Positions 10,601 through 22,300 of a stretch of DNA of 64,000 nt are shown here, piece after piece; within the stretch, counting starts at the first letter, position 1; every line of letters starts with the position of its first letter. Location: NCBI GenBank assembly GCA_013396755.1, contig VWZF01006906.1, positions 191,709 to 255,708 on the forward strand. Reading direction: 5' to 3'. The position numbers were made by a program, and so were the translations under genes. The notes under the pieces were generated by a model. That model made no database searches. It was given only the letters and a program-made list of their open reading frames with translations, and was not told the origin of the DNA. The DNA is from Sclerurus mexicanus. Lineage: Eukaryota; Chordata; Aves; Passeriformes; Furnariidae.

Positions 10601-13220
10601 ATGGCATAACCTGAAGAGCTCTTGAGGTTTTTAGTTCACATTGCAGCTTAAAATCTGTAGATGTAATAGATCTGTAAAATGTTGTAGTCGGACTGTGGCT
10701 GAGCGCCTCTGTCTCTCATGGCTGAACATCAGGTCCAAAGAATTCCTCCAGCATAGCAGTTCAGCCCTGGCCTGAAGTGAGAGGAAGTAGGAATGCTTGT
10801 GAACAACTTCCAGAAAAATATTACAAAACCTGTAATAGTTTATTGAAAATAAACAGAGCCCAAGTTCTCTGTAGGGGGTGACTTTAATTCATTTAGATTT
10901 CTTCTAGGGCATTCTGCGATTTTTTTTTCCCATGGACTTTTTGTTGATTTGCTGAATGCAGAGGAAGCTTCTGATATTTTTCTATTTTTAATCCGAGTGT
11001 TGACGTATAAAGAACAATAATTCCACCAGACAACCTACTTGCAGCTTATCTAGTGGTGGGAAACTAAGCTCAGTGGAGGAAAAAGTTCTGTGTCCTAGTT
11101 ACCCCCTCACCTTGTATGGCCATATCTAGTCCTAGAGTGTAAACAAAGTTTGGTGCCCATTTTCCTGAGCTCCTGCAGTGGAACAGGAGCCTTCTCTAAA
11201 CACTGCAGCTCCCCAGAGGGTACCAAAGAGAAATGAGAACAGACTTTCTTTTTGATGTTTTTGTGTCATAACCCATAATACTAATGCTCATCTCCTTCCT
11301 ATTCCGTGTTCTAAATATAGTGGCAGGGAGAAGTCAACAACCATCACACTAAATGGTACTGAAGGAATGTAAAACAGCCCAAAATTCAGTTTTCATCATT
11401 CATCCCTATAATTTCAATACCACAGAGCTAACAGAAGTCTCTTGTGAAAGGAAGAGAAGCAGAGCATGTGCTTCCTTCTGGACCAGCCCACGGTGCCAGC
11501 TGACTTGGGGAAAGTCTCAGATGGCAAAAGGAATGGCTTAACTTGCTCAGACCAAGAAGGTCGAATGAAGGACCCTGCCTTGACCTAGTGCCTCACTGCC
11601 AGGCTGCTGAGCCAAAGCTTCAGGAACAGTTCTAGTGAATTTTCATGACCTGAGCTCCATCTCATAGGAAAACCTTCCCTGAGAATCACAGCCAGCTTAA
11701 ATTATTGACTACAATCAAAGCAGCAGCAAGAAGCCTGTGTTTACATCAGCTTTCACCTTGTTTTGCATATGCTCAGGTATTTTCCTAAAGAAAATTAGTT
11801 TTCATTGACTGGTAAACAAAATTACTTGTTAACTAGCGATTTATTTAATCTTTACAGTAAATTTTGTACTTTTTGCTCTGCAGCAGTACAGATTATTTTC
11901 ATGTTTACGCTATTACAAAGCTTCTGTTTTTTATATTTTACTTTCCCATTCTGTTATGTTAAAATGGTAAATAAATATGTATTTACCATCTGATTCAGTT
12001 TACAGCTTTTATTTGTTTCAACTTGCTTTTCAATGTAAATTGAGAATTCATTATAAATGCATAAAATTAGCACTTCTTATAAAGTAAAATATATTAGGCC
12101 CCTCAGAACAAAGATTAGCAAAACCATTTTGACTTTACAGAACATGTAATTATTGCAACTCATTTATTAGGCAAAAGCATTTCCAATCACAATGTCTGTT
12201 AAGACTTTCAAACGAGCAAGTCTCAATCTTTCTTCTTTTTTTTCCCCAAAAGTTGGAAGAGTACAAGTTTCCCAGCTTTTTCAGCTTCTAAGTGATTTTT
12301 TATAAAAAAAAGAAGCCTGAAAAAAAAATTATACCCACAGAAAAGCTGTCAAAGAGTCTCAAGTTTTCTTTTATCATCTCAAAAATTGGTTGCAGGTGCT
12401 CAGCCATGTGACTTCTCCCAATTCATGGTTTGATTTTTGTAACAACTCTGGCAGTAGAAATCATCAATTTTTCTCTGCCAGTCTGTGCTTTTTATAACAT
12501 ACATTCAGCCACTAAAAGCTACGTGGAATTTTACTTCAGCCTTTCCTGATGGGACTTCTAATGCAGATTCTGAAACTCCACAGATTTGTTCAGCTCTGGC
12601 TCTTCTCAAAAATGCTGTACTTGTCCTTAAAGAAACTATATATTCTTTTACACAAGCTCTCAGTATATAAACTTTTCACTTTTCAGCATGTTTATCAAAA
12701 CTTTCAAACTGTGATCAAACTTTGCAAATTTGAGTAAGAATCATGCCATCTTCTAAATATATATCATAGAAGATCAGGACTCCAAAACTTTAGTTAGTTT
12801 TGATATAACACATTGACTCCCTCAGAGAATCACAATTTTTTTGAAGTTTAAATGATGAATGCGATATTATCTCCTGTGGACTTGAGCAGCCTGTTCAGAG
12901 TCTTGTAGTTACACCTAGAATGAGATGTTGCTGAAGCTGGGTCTCAGAGCATGAATCCACACACTGAATGGAGAGTTGTGACTACATTCAAAACCTGTCA
13001 CAGAATAACACACCTCTTACTTTTGGGCCTGTTCAGCTACTTTAGCACTCCTTTTCCCTTCATCTGTCTGGTGTCTGCCACTCCAAGACCGCTCCCCAGT
13101 AAAATGGCTGGCTGAAGCATCCTTTCCGAGAGAAGTCACACTCCTGCTCAGGTTCCCATCTGCCTTGTTAGATAGAGATTTTATTGCTTTATCCTTTATG
13201 AACACAACCTGCAACATGTT
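7661..13220. other. Intergenic region, no gene recognised
   Basis: This is AT-rich DNA between SDC2 and the first CR1 fragment. The open frames are short (at most about 100 codons), lack recognisable homology, and show no paired splice sites in a sensible context. I see no RNA gene. Isolated AATAAA-type hexamers near 8920 could at most be readthrough poly(A) sites of SDC2. Confidence 0.6.
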
Positions 13221-13373
13221 CATAGAATAAAGAATCACAGGATGGTTTGGGTTGGAAAGGACATTTAAGGTGATCCAGTTCCAACACCCTGCTGTGGGAG
13301 GGACACCTTTCACTAGACCAAGTTGCCCAAAGCCCCATCCAGCCTGGCCTTGAACACTTCCAAGGATAGGGGT
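13221..13373 (-). mobile_element. CR1 LINE fragment, 3' end
   Basis: The + strand reads as the reverse complement of the avian CR1 3' end. It starts with the degenerate octamer zone (agaatcacagg), then ggtttgggttggaaagga, then the conserved blocks ggacacctttcactagacca and ccagcctggccttgaacac. Only about 150 bp of the 3' end remains. 5' truncation of this kind is normal for CR1. Confidence 0.9.
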
Positions 13374-16300
13374 CTGTTCAATACAGTTCTCCTCAGCCCA
13401 AGGACTGTGATTTCATGGAGGTTAGTGGAGTAGCAGTGGATGTCCTTTGAACTTGGAACACACCATTACAGTAGATGTGTTAGTAAAAAAGGGCTGCATT
13501 GGTGGGGTAGAGGATTCTCTTTAAGTCTAGAAATAAAGGATGTATTTTATCTGCATTTTTAAAAGTATCCATGGATTTAAACTTGAGACAAATATGGGCT
13601 GAATAAGTCAAACTTGTATTTAAACCTGGATTTCATCCTCACAAGATATTGAGAAGAATAAAGGCACCTACTCTAGCGGAGAGAGTTGCTGAGAGAAACC
13701 ATATATAATTTAATTACTTCATCATAAGGAAAGCTATTTAGAGCAGTATTTAATGTATTTTTAATGCAAATATATGATAATTGATGACAGACATTCAAAT
13801 ACCTTTGCTTTGTAAACACAGGAATGGAGGCAGACCCATGTATATTGCTGGACCAATTGCTACCTGAAGACTGGAGATCCATAAGAATGCACAGAGAGAG
13901 CTCCTTGCACCTCTGTCTTTACATCAGGTGCTCATGCTCTGTTTTCCACCCATGGCAGCAGAAGTCGCACAGTTTATAAGGAGATTCAAGTGGGAACATG
14001 TTCGATCAATTCTTTAAAAAACCCTGTAAGAAAATTTTTAGTAGTCTGCAGAAGTTACCCTGACAGACTATGCCTTTTACTAGCAGGTTTTGCTGCCAGA
14101 ACTTTTGTGGGGACATGAGTTGCTGACATTTTTATGTCCCTGGAGCATGTGTGTTCCTCACTGCTTTTCTGAGATGCTGCATGCCCTCACTGCAAGAGGC
14201 TATGACAGCAGAAGGGCTGATGCACACTGGGCAAGGACCCAGGGCTCGCAGTTGCCGACATCGCTATGTTCTTGAAGCATGTAGACAGTGGCATTTTGCT
14301 ACTGGCTCCATGTTGGCGGGTGCTGCTCAGAGAGGAGATTTCCCTTTGGCAGGAGAGGATTCATTTTGCTGGCTTTGCATCAACTTAGTATGAGAATGCA
14401 TAGAAGTTGAGGCAACTAACGGTGAGTTCTGACAGAAAACCTGCATTGCACTGGAAAGGCCCCAGCTAAGATATGTCTCAAACAAGTACACCCTACCAAC
14501 CCACTGCTGGCACATGTTCTGCTCTCAGCTGATGATCTGCTCTTGATGCCTAAAAAAAATGAGTCTCTGACACAGCAGCAGGAAAGCAAACAGAACTGCA
14601 TAAACAATACTTGCTTGGAGTTGCTTGACGTTTTTCTTTCACAATATTCCTATTTTTTCCCCATTCCATGTGCTATTAGGATACATTTATTTGCTGCTAG
14701 GCTGCCTAAATGGAGACATTTAAGTCAGGGTCAAGCTTAAACATTTCTTCCTAGAAAGAACTGAAGAGCAATGATTCTTTGAAGCTTAGGAATATTTCTT
14801 TTCAGCTCTTTTAACTGGAAAAGAAGAAGAAATAAAAGCTAAAGTTTGCATTAATTAGCAATCCATATTTACCTGCCTACACTGCTTAGCAACAAAGAAA
14901 AGCTTTAAATGAAGAAGACATCCTCTAGTGGTACTAAAATCCACAAAATAAGAGACTTTTGGAAGACTGAGACAAAAAAAACCCAACATTTTGCCAAAGT
15001 AAATAAATGTCACAAAGTAAAAACTGAGAGCATACTTCTAAACAAGGGTAACTGGTATATCGGTAATTCCTTCAGTCTGGTACAGTGTGCTCCCACTTCA
15101 AACACCTCTTGTATTTGGACCTGTGCCAGCAGCTTTTCAAAGGATTCTCATACTTTCTTCTCTCCCCCTCCCCACTTTGCATAATAATTAGTATGTGAAT
15201 ATGCTTGTGATTTCTTACTATTATTTTAATAAAGTCACATTTTAGAGACTTCAACAAAGTTTGGAGCTCCACCAAAGCAGTCCTTGCTCCAAAAAACACG
15301 CAGTCTAAATGGAGTGGAAAAACAAAGTGCAGGAAAACAGCATCCTCTGTCATCCCCATCCTGTGCAGGGAGAAGCATGGTACCCAGCAACTGTCCTATC
15401 AGAAGAGATTCAGGATCCACTCAGGCACAATCCTATGCCTAACAGCACACTCCACCAATTGCTTCATATACTGTATAATAGAAAGTGAAAAAAATCCAGT
15501 AGTAAGAAATGTCATCTGTCCTCACTTTAGGCTGAACTCCCCTTTCCATGATTAGGTACCAGCTTATTCCTTGAAGCACCAAGTTACAGTCAGATAATTC
15601 TGATTATTTTTGACATTCATATATATCCAATCCCTTTCTTGAATATTAAGTTATTGACTCTGACACTGTTTCTACCAGTATAATCACAGCAATCTTGTAA
15701 AGATACATCCATACAGGGACCTTCAAGCACCTGACAGTCTTAATGAGTTCAGGAGTATGCAAGATGGGTGACAATGCTGATTTCTGGATGGTGGGGTTAG
15801 GTTTAGCCCAGAACAGTAGCTTACAAAGTCTGGGAAACTGAGCACAGGTCTCCTCAGCTCCAGCCTCTCCCTGATTTACAATTACAGACCTGAGGAGAGA
15901 AAAAGTCCAAAAGTCCTGAAGCTGCAAACCTGAGGAGGGAAAAAGTCCAAAAGTCCCCAAGCTGCAAACTAAAGGAAAACAAAACTATGTATTTAGTGAA
16001 TAATGCAAAATAGGAGAAAAGCATGTAAGAAATGGGTGTAATGGAAGTACCTTTCCCAGGGCTAAGTGGTTATTGAGGTATTTCAAACCTGTAAACAGAT
16101 TTGTGCATGTCGCTGGCTGAAGAGGCTTGAAGGGTGGAGCTTCTATGTTTTGGCGTTACACCTCTTTACTTGCTCTTAGCACTCCCTTGGCAAGGACAAC
16201 AGGAGACAGGAGCAGCGTGCTCTCTACCCTCTGACCCGGGATTAATGACAGCCATGCCAAGATACTTCCATCCTTCTGACTATTTGATAAAGGAGAAAAC

Positions 16301-17639
16301 AGATGGCCTTTAATTGTTCATCTTTTTGAGTTCTTGGCTATGGAAGCATTAACAAAGATAAAAAATAATGAGAAACCAGTTGGGGAAAGAGATTTAATTG
16401 TAAAGGGAGCAAATAAAAATGAATGACTCCCAGAACCAACCAAAATCCTAAATTCAAATACTGCCAATGCAATTTTACATGAGCTTGTTCATGCAGATCT
16501 GTCCTATGTTCTCTCACTGGAAGCAGAAAGAAGGCCATATATTGATAGTTAAGCTCAAGGGGTTGTGGGTACAACAGCCAGCCTTTGAGGATAGAATATT
16601 TTCTTGCATGACTTTCAGAGAAACATTTATAACTATTTATTCACTGTGTATAATCTCTTTCCAGAGATACAGATGGATGCTTACAGCTTACAGGGCACTG
16701 TATGCAAAGAGGATACAGAATGCGCAGGAAAAAGCAGACTAGACAGGCCTATCTCTGACAGACTTTTACCTGTGTAACATTTTTATTGAAACATTTGTTT
16801 TGTTACCCTCGAAGCAACAGGACTCTCAAGGACCGTGGCATTTTGAGAAACATGTTGTTGCACCCCAACAGCATGCTTCTTGATCTGTATTGCAGAGGAC
16901 ATAGTCCCAGCTGCAAAAATGTACCACTGAGATTCTGCACTGAAAAATACAAGTGAAAAAATACAAATGAGTCACCTCAAATAAACGGGTGGAGGAGTCA
17001 GCCTGGCAGGAACAACCATTATCTTATAATAATGTGTTCCAAATCCCTCCTCAAGGTACACACCCATGAAGCTCATTAGTATAACAGTCATTTCACTGAG
17101 GCAGAAAGTTCATGAATATTGGAATACTGTGTTGAATATTAGAGGGAAATTTTTCACTGTCTTCCTGCTACAGCAGCTTATTGGAAATGCACCAAGGGCT
17201 TTGATCCTAAAAAACACTTACCTCTAAGCACCTGGGTAGTCCCATTGTCTTTAACAGAATCAAACGAGAGCTTTAATTCAAGTGTTTGCAGATTAAGACC
17301 CATCTTTGTAATTTAAGATCTTATCTACAGAAGAAATTGCACTCATTTACCTAAGTGATTTTATAAACACACCTTTATTTAAGTGAATGCAATGTTACTT
17401 GTGCAGGCGGCCACCATTTAAGGAGTGGTGGCCTTACCTCGGTTCTTGACAGTGTGAAGGCAGCAAAGGCTCTCAGACAGCTGGAAACCATCAATGAGCT
17501 ACACGAGTAAGAACAGCCACGCTCTCAAGTACCCAGAGGGATTCTGCCACCGTGCAGGCAGCAGGAAAGGCTCCGCATGCTTCATCCATGGTCCGTGTGC
17601 CCTTCCGTCACTCACACCTGCACAGTCATAGAGGTCATC
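13374..17639. other. Intergenic region, no gene recognised
   Basis: AT-rich non-coding DNA. Besides the 40-bp tandem duplication at 15888-15967 I see no structured element. Small open frames on both strands show no recognisable domains. Confidence 0.55.
15888..15967. repeat. Two-copy 40-bp tandem duplication
   Basis: Two adjacent 40-bp units, 15888-15927 and 15928-15967, each run from acctgagga to agctgcaa. They differ at only a few positions (gagaga/gaggga and cctgaag/cccaag). The near identity points to a fairly recent slippage or unequal exchange event. Confidence 0.85.
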
Positions 17640-17833
17640 GTAGAATCATAGACTGGTTTGGGTTGGAAGGGACCTTAAAGACCATCTCGTTCCAACCCCC
17701 TGCCATAGGCTGGGACACCTTCCACTACACCGCGTTGCTCTGAGCCCCATCCACCCTGGCCTTGAGCCCTGCGAGGGATGGGGCATCCACAACTTCTCTG
17801 GGCAGCCTGTGGCAGGGCCCATCACCCTCACCG
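17640..17833 (-). mobile_element. CR1 LINE fragment, left flank of CpG island
   Basis: A well preserved reverse-complement CR1 3' end starts at tagaatcatagactgg and continues through gggttggaagggacctt, gggacaccttccacta and gggcatccacaacttctctg. It ends near 17833, just before the minisatellite and CpG island. Low divergence from the CR1 pattern suggests a relatively young copy. Confidence 0.92.
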
Positions 17834-17847
17834 GCCCTCGCTCCGAG

Positions 17848-18078
17848 CTGGCAGGGCAGGCGATGCTGGGTGAGTTTCGGGGTCTCCGAGGGTGTCACGG
17901 CCCTGGCAGGGCAGGCGATGCTGGGTGAGTTTGGGGGTCTCCGAGGGTGTCACGGCCCTGGCAGGGCAGGCGATGCTGGGTGAGTGTGGGGGCTCCGAGG
18001 GGGTCACGGCCCTGGCAGGGCAGGCGCTGCTGGGTGAGTGTGGGGGCTCCGAGGGTGTCACGGCCCTGGCAGGGCAGG
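17848..18078. repeat. GC-rich minisatellite, about 55-bp units
   Basis: A little over four units recur at offsets 55, 55, 54 and 54, each containing ctggcagggcagg, gctgggtgagt, ctccgaggg and gtcacggcc. Later units carry small coordinated changes (gagttt to gagtgt, and loss of one base). The array runs directly into the N gap, so the true copy number is unknown. Each unit contains GGGTGAGT, which resembles a vertebrate 5' splice site. Confidence 0.95.
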
Positions 18079-18150
18079 NNNNNNNNNNNNNNNNNNNNNN
18101 NNNNNNNNNNNNNNNNNNNNNNNNNNNNNNNNNNNNNNNNNNNNNNNNNN
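18079..18150. other. Assembly gap (72 N)
   Basis: A run of 72 undetermined bases lies between the minisatellite and the most GC-rich part of the island. GC-rich tandem repeats commonly fail to assemble, so the gap length need not reflect the real distance. Confidence 1.
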
Positions 18151-18675
18151 CGGGCCCGCCCCGGCGGCCCCGGGCCCCCGCCGCGGGCCCCTGCGGGCCG
18201 GGCCCGCCCCCGCCACGGGGCTCCTCCTCCTTCCCCGTCCGCGGCCGGCCGGGAGCCAGGGCTGTGATCTGCTGGGGAAGGTGCGTCTTTGCTCTGCCCA
18301 CCGCCTCCTCCTCCTCCTTCGCCTCCTGCTCCTGCTCACAGGGGATCCCCACGCGGGAAGCGCTCCCCTCCGCCGGCCTGCGGCGCTCTCCAGGGGCCCG
18401 CCTTCGGCTCCCGCTGCCCGCACCGTCCCCGGCGCCTCGGCGGGGCTCGGCCCGTCTCCTTCTCCGGCGTGTGCTGCCCCCGGACCCCGCAATGGGGCCC
18501 TCGGCCGCCCGGTTAGCCCCCGATGCTGCCGGACCGGCCCTGCCCGGGGCCGTGGCCGGAGCCCCCGGGATGGAGCCCCCGCCCTCTGAAGGCCCTGCCC
18601 GGCCCGCGCTGGAAGGGCAGCGGGCACAACCTGCAGGGTCGCGCTCCGGGAGCACGGACATTCCATCGCATGACA

Positions 18676-19330
18676 CGGCGGAAAAAGGACCTGGGGGGTG
18701 CCGGTCATGAGCCAGCAGAGTGCCCGGGTGGCCAGGAAGGGCAGTGCCATCCCGGCCTGTGTCGGCAATAGCGCGGCCAGCGGGGCCAGGGCAGGGATTG
18801 TCCCCCTGTCCTCGGCACTGGGGAGGCCGCACCTCGAGCGCTGTGTCCATTCCGGGCCCTCGGTTCAGGGGGGACATCGAGGGGCTGGAGCGGGTTTAAA
18901 GAAGGGCAAAGAAGCTGTTGAAGGGTCTGGAGCACACATACTGTGAGGAGCGGCTGAGGGAACTGAGGTTTTTTAGCCTGGTGAAAAGGAGGTGACCTTA
19001 TCACTCTCTACAACTACCTGAGAGAGGCTGTAGCCAGGTCAGGGCTTGGTCTCCTGTCCCAGGCAACAAGGGACAGGACGAGAGGGATAGGCTGCACCAG
19101 GGGAGGTTCACATTGGACATTTGGAGGAGTTTCTTCACAGAAGATGTGGTTAGACACTGGAATGGACTGCCCAGAGAGGTGGTAGAGTCACCGTCCCTGG
19201 AGGTGTTTAAGGAAAGACTGGATGTGGCACTTTGTGCCATGGTCTAGTTGACACGGTGGTGTTTGGTCAGAGATTGGACTGGAAGATGTCAGATGTCTTT
19301 TCCAACCTAACTGATTCTGTGACTCTATGA
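18676..19330 (+). mobile_element. CR1 LINE fragment, right flank of CpG island
   Basis: A 5'-truncated CR1 in sense orientation. It begins in the C-terminal part of the reverse-transcriptase ORF (ggaaaaaggacctgggggg, then gtgagccagcag-like sequence and ggccgcacctcgagcg). It continues through gaggagcggctgaggga, ctctctacaactacctgaga, aggggaggttcacattgga, gactgcccagagaggtgg and tccctggaggtgttta, and ends at the octamer zone gattctgtgactctatga near 19330. Its 5' part keeps many CpGs, unlike CR1 copies elsewhere in the window. Small deletions break the reading frame, so it is not active. Confidence 0.93.
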
Positions 19331-22300
19331 CATCCTTGCATACACTCTGTTTCCTTTTAATTTAAAACCAAATTTGGACCCAGAGTTGAAGTTGGCAGTC
19401 ACACCGTGCTTGAGGGAAGCATGATTGGTGTTAAGTGAGGCACGGTGCTCTGCCGTGATCCTTAAATGAGCAGAGTTGACAGCAGTCACTGCCCAAAAGC
19501 TATGTCACTGCAAATGGATAAACCCCATAAATACCAGATGAGTGCATTAGATATTTAATCACATTTTATGGCACACCTCATAGTGAAGAGGTCCCAGCAC
19601 ATAAAGTGGTTTAGCGCTTCAGAGTAGGAAATTCTAGTAACTAGTACCCATTAAATTTGTCTTGACAGGCCTTCATTCTTCAAAAACCATCTTTTTCAAT
19701 TTGATGCAAAAGGGAAAAGTATATAAGAAAAGCATTTTTTATATGTATATACAATTTTTATATATGTGGATATGAATATACATATTTTATAGAAGTACTA
19801 AAATGTATATGAGTGAGAAAAAAGATAAAAAAGCATGGAAAAAGTAAGTTCAACAGGCTGAACAGATTTGACTAGGAAAGCATTAGATATGAAGAAGCCT
19901 TTTGAATCTAGTGGTTATGTCTGGCAAGTTCCAAGTCTGCTCAGAACTACAAAAGAGCAAATTCAAAATACAAGACTTCTGTTTTCTTGCTAATTACTTG
20001 TTTCTTCCTTCAAACTGCAGTGTTTTTGGGACCTGACTTTCCTAAGTGCTGCATGAGCACCAAAAATGCCTGCTTGGACAGTGCCATACACAAGAAGCAC
20101 CTAAAATCCTAATTTATTGTTTAGTGAGCCTTAATTTTCAGAATTTTGCCTGTCTGAGGGTTTTGCTCTGTTCAAAACTAGATTAGTTTTGCTGTTCCTG
20201 GAGGTAGTTCTGAGACTGTACAAGTGTTGCAATCTGTTGGTGAAAGGGGAGCCTGTGATTATTTCTTCTTACAGAGCAGTACTGGGTACAGCTGTAGAAC
20301 AGACTCCCATGTGTCAGAATGGAAGACTGCTCGGATCTTTATCTAGAATGTATCTGTCTATTTTAGCTTGAGAAAATTCTTACAATTTAACCTAGGGTGA
20401 CAGAAGTTTACCTTTATTTTTTTCTGGTTAGTTTTCTGCCGGGATGAAAGATTTTATTCAGAGTCTTTCTCATGCTTACTTACTGTCAGTTCTTAAAATC
20501 ACCTTCCAGTCTTGTCTGGTGCTGCCTGTATTAGATTATTGTTTTTAATAAAATCTCAAACATGTCTTTCCACAAAGAAACCTCGCAAAGCCTGCCATGT
20601 ACATGAGAATTCTTATGTCCCATGTTTCCTTGTAAACTTTGTCTCATTCTCTTAGGCATATGCACCCTGTCTCAGAGTGCATATATCAGTTGTTCCTGGC
20701 GATCAGTTTTACTTTACTCAAACTTCTATTTTTCAGATGAAGTCTATGCAGATAAACTTGGATCAAAGCCACCACAGCTTTAGAGATTCATATGAAGGCT
20801 TTGTCTTACCCAGTCCTGTTTCTTGGTGTCTAAAATATATATAATTCTTTTGAACAGCAGAATAATAAGATACTAAATCAGATAAGAACAGATTGCAAAT
20901 CTAGGCTGGGGAAGAACAACCTGGCCTTGACCCCTGTTGAGAGACATCTGTTAGACAAGGCTCATATAAATTCCTGTTTTAAAACACGTTTTTGCAAATG
21001 CCTGCATGTCTTTAATGCCGAATTGAGAACGGAAGCAACTTAAAATATTTTATTAGTGATATAATTGCACAAACTCAATGCACATGAGAGTCTTTCATCT
21101 ATTCCCGCTATATTGTATAAAACTTCCTTGTTTAAGATTGAAAACTTTGCCTTGTCATTTCTTCCTTCCTTTTCAGTTGTGGGAGCATGAAGATGAAGGA
21201 TGACAGTACATGTAAGAGATAGCAGCCACAGGGGTGAAATATTTTGCTTAAAGAAGTACTTTGTGCGTAGAAATGTACGAAATGATTACAATCTCGAAGC
21301 TCTACAGTTCTTTCTGTTCTGTCCTGACAGGAAATACTATCTGTCAAAAACTGCATTGCAGTAATCTTTCACGTTTTTGCTACCAAATGTCTGCAGTAAT
21401 CTCAAAGTAGTGAAATAAATGTAAGTTCTTTCTTCAGTTGACCCCCAGTCACTTACATTTTCACTGTGATGGCAATAGTGGATTTTTAGTTCCAGTTTGT
21501 AATCTCTTAAATACCAATTACTTGATTAAGTCAGTATTTCTGACAGAGTGTATGGAGAATGCTTTGCTCTTTTTTTGTTTCAGTTTTACAATAGAAGAAA
21601 AAAATGTGTGTCAGCTTGAGAAAAATGTTAACCTTATTAGCCTGTGGTTTTAAAAAATTATAATTTGGATGCCTTGATCTTGGAAGAGACTTGATTTCTG
21701 GTTTTGAGATAGGGAGAATGGACCAATATATTGCCTTTAGTTTCCTTTGCATTCATCCATCTACTTATTTTTTTATTTAATAGAGAGTATTCAGACATCT
21801 GGCTCATTTGGATTATTTTTGGTTTTTTCTGTACTGGTATTAATAATATTTTCTCAGACTCTTTTAAATCTAATTAACATGGATTTGTTTGATGAATTTT
21901 CTCCACAGTGAGAGAAAAATGTGAAAATCCCTTTGGTGCTGTGGCTGCCAAGAGGGATTTAATAGACGTACCAGTGAACAGACATATGGATTAAAATACA
22001 TCTCTAAGAGTTTATTTATGTATTTTGGCAAAATGTTTCTCTGTACTATGCACTGCAATCAGCAGTATGGCAGAAGACCTGTGATCTTAAAACCTGACTT
22101 TAAAAGGCACTAATACTGCTTTAAAAAAGAAGAATATCACTCAAATTTATCTCAGTTCTCTAAGATAAATTTTAAATCAATGATCTTTATGTTATAGTGA
22201 GGTTAATCTCAACTCACCTAACATTTCTTACATTTTAGAAGTTATAAACAAATAAGGTTTATTTTAAACTTACCTGAGTGACCATCCTGCACTCAATACA

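Larger units (their letters stand above)
17840..18680 (+). promoter_or_regulatory. CPQ: CpG island, candidate CPQ promoter and exon 1
   Basis: This is the only strongly GC- and CpG-rich interval in the window, especially 18151-18640 after the gap. It lies between SDC2 and the first CPQ coding exon, about 18 kb upstream of the CPQ start codon and on the side where vertebrate CPQ has a non-coding exon 1. A splice-donor-like site, GGGGAAG|gtgcgt at 18281 on the + strand, could end that exon. No TATA box is evident, which is usual for island promoters. Part of the island is missing in the N gap. The assignment to CPQ is inference; an unannotated lncRNA promoter is the alternative. Confidence 0.5.

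Noticed and set aside
17828..18877. A 349-codon minus-strand open frame and overlapping plus-strand frames up to 272 codons around the CpG island
   Set aside because: They read through the N gap, the minisatellite and the reverse complement of a CR1. Length is explained by GC-rich, stop-poor repeats, not a gene.
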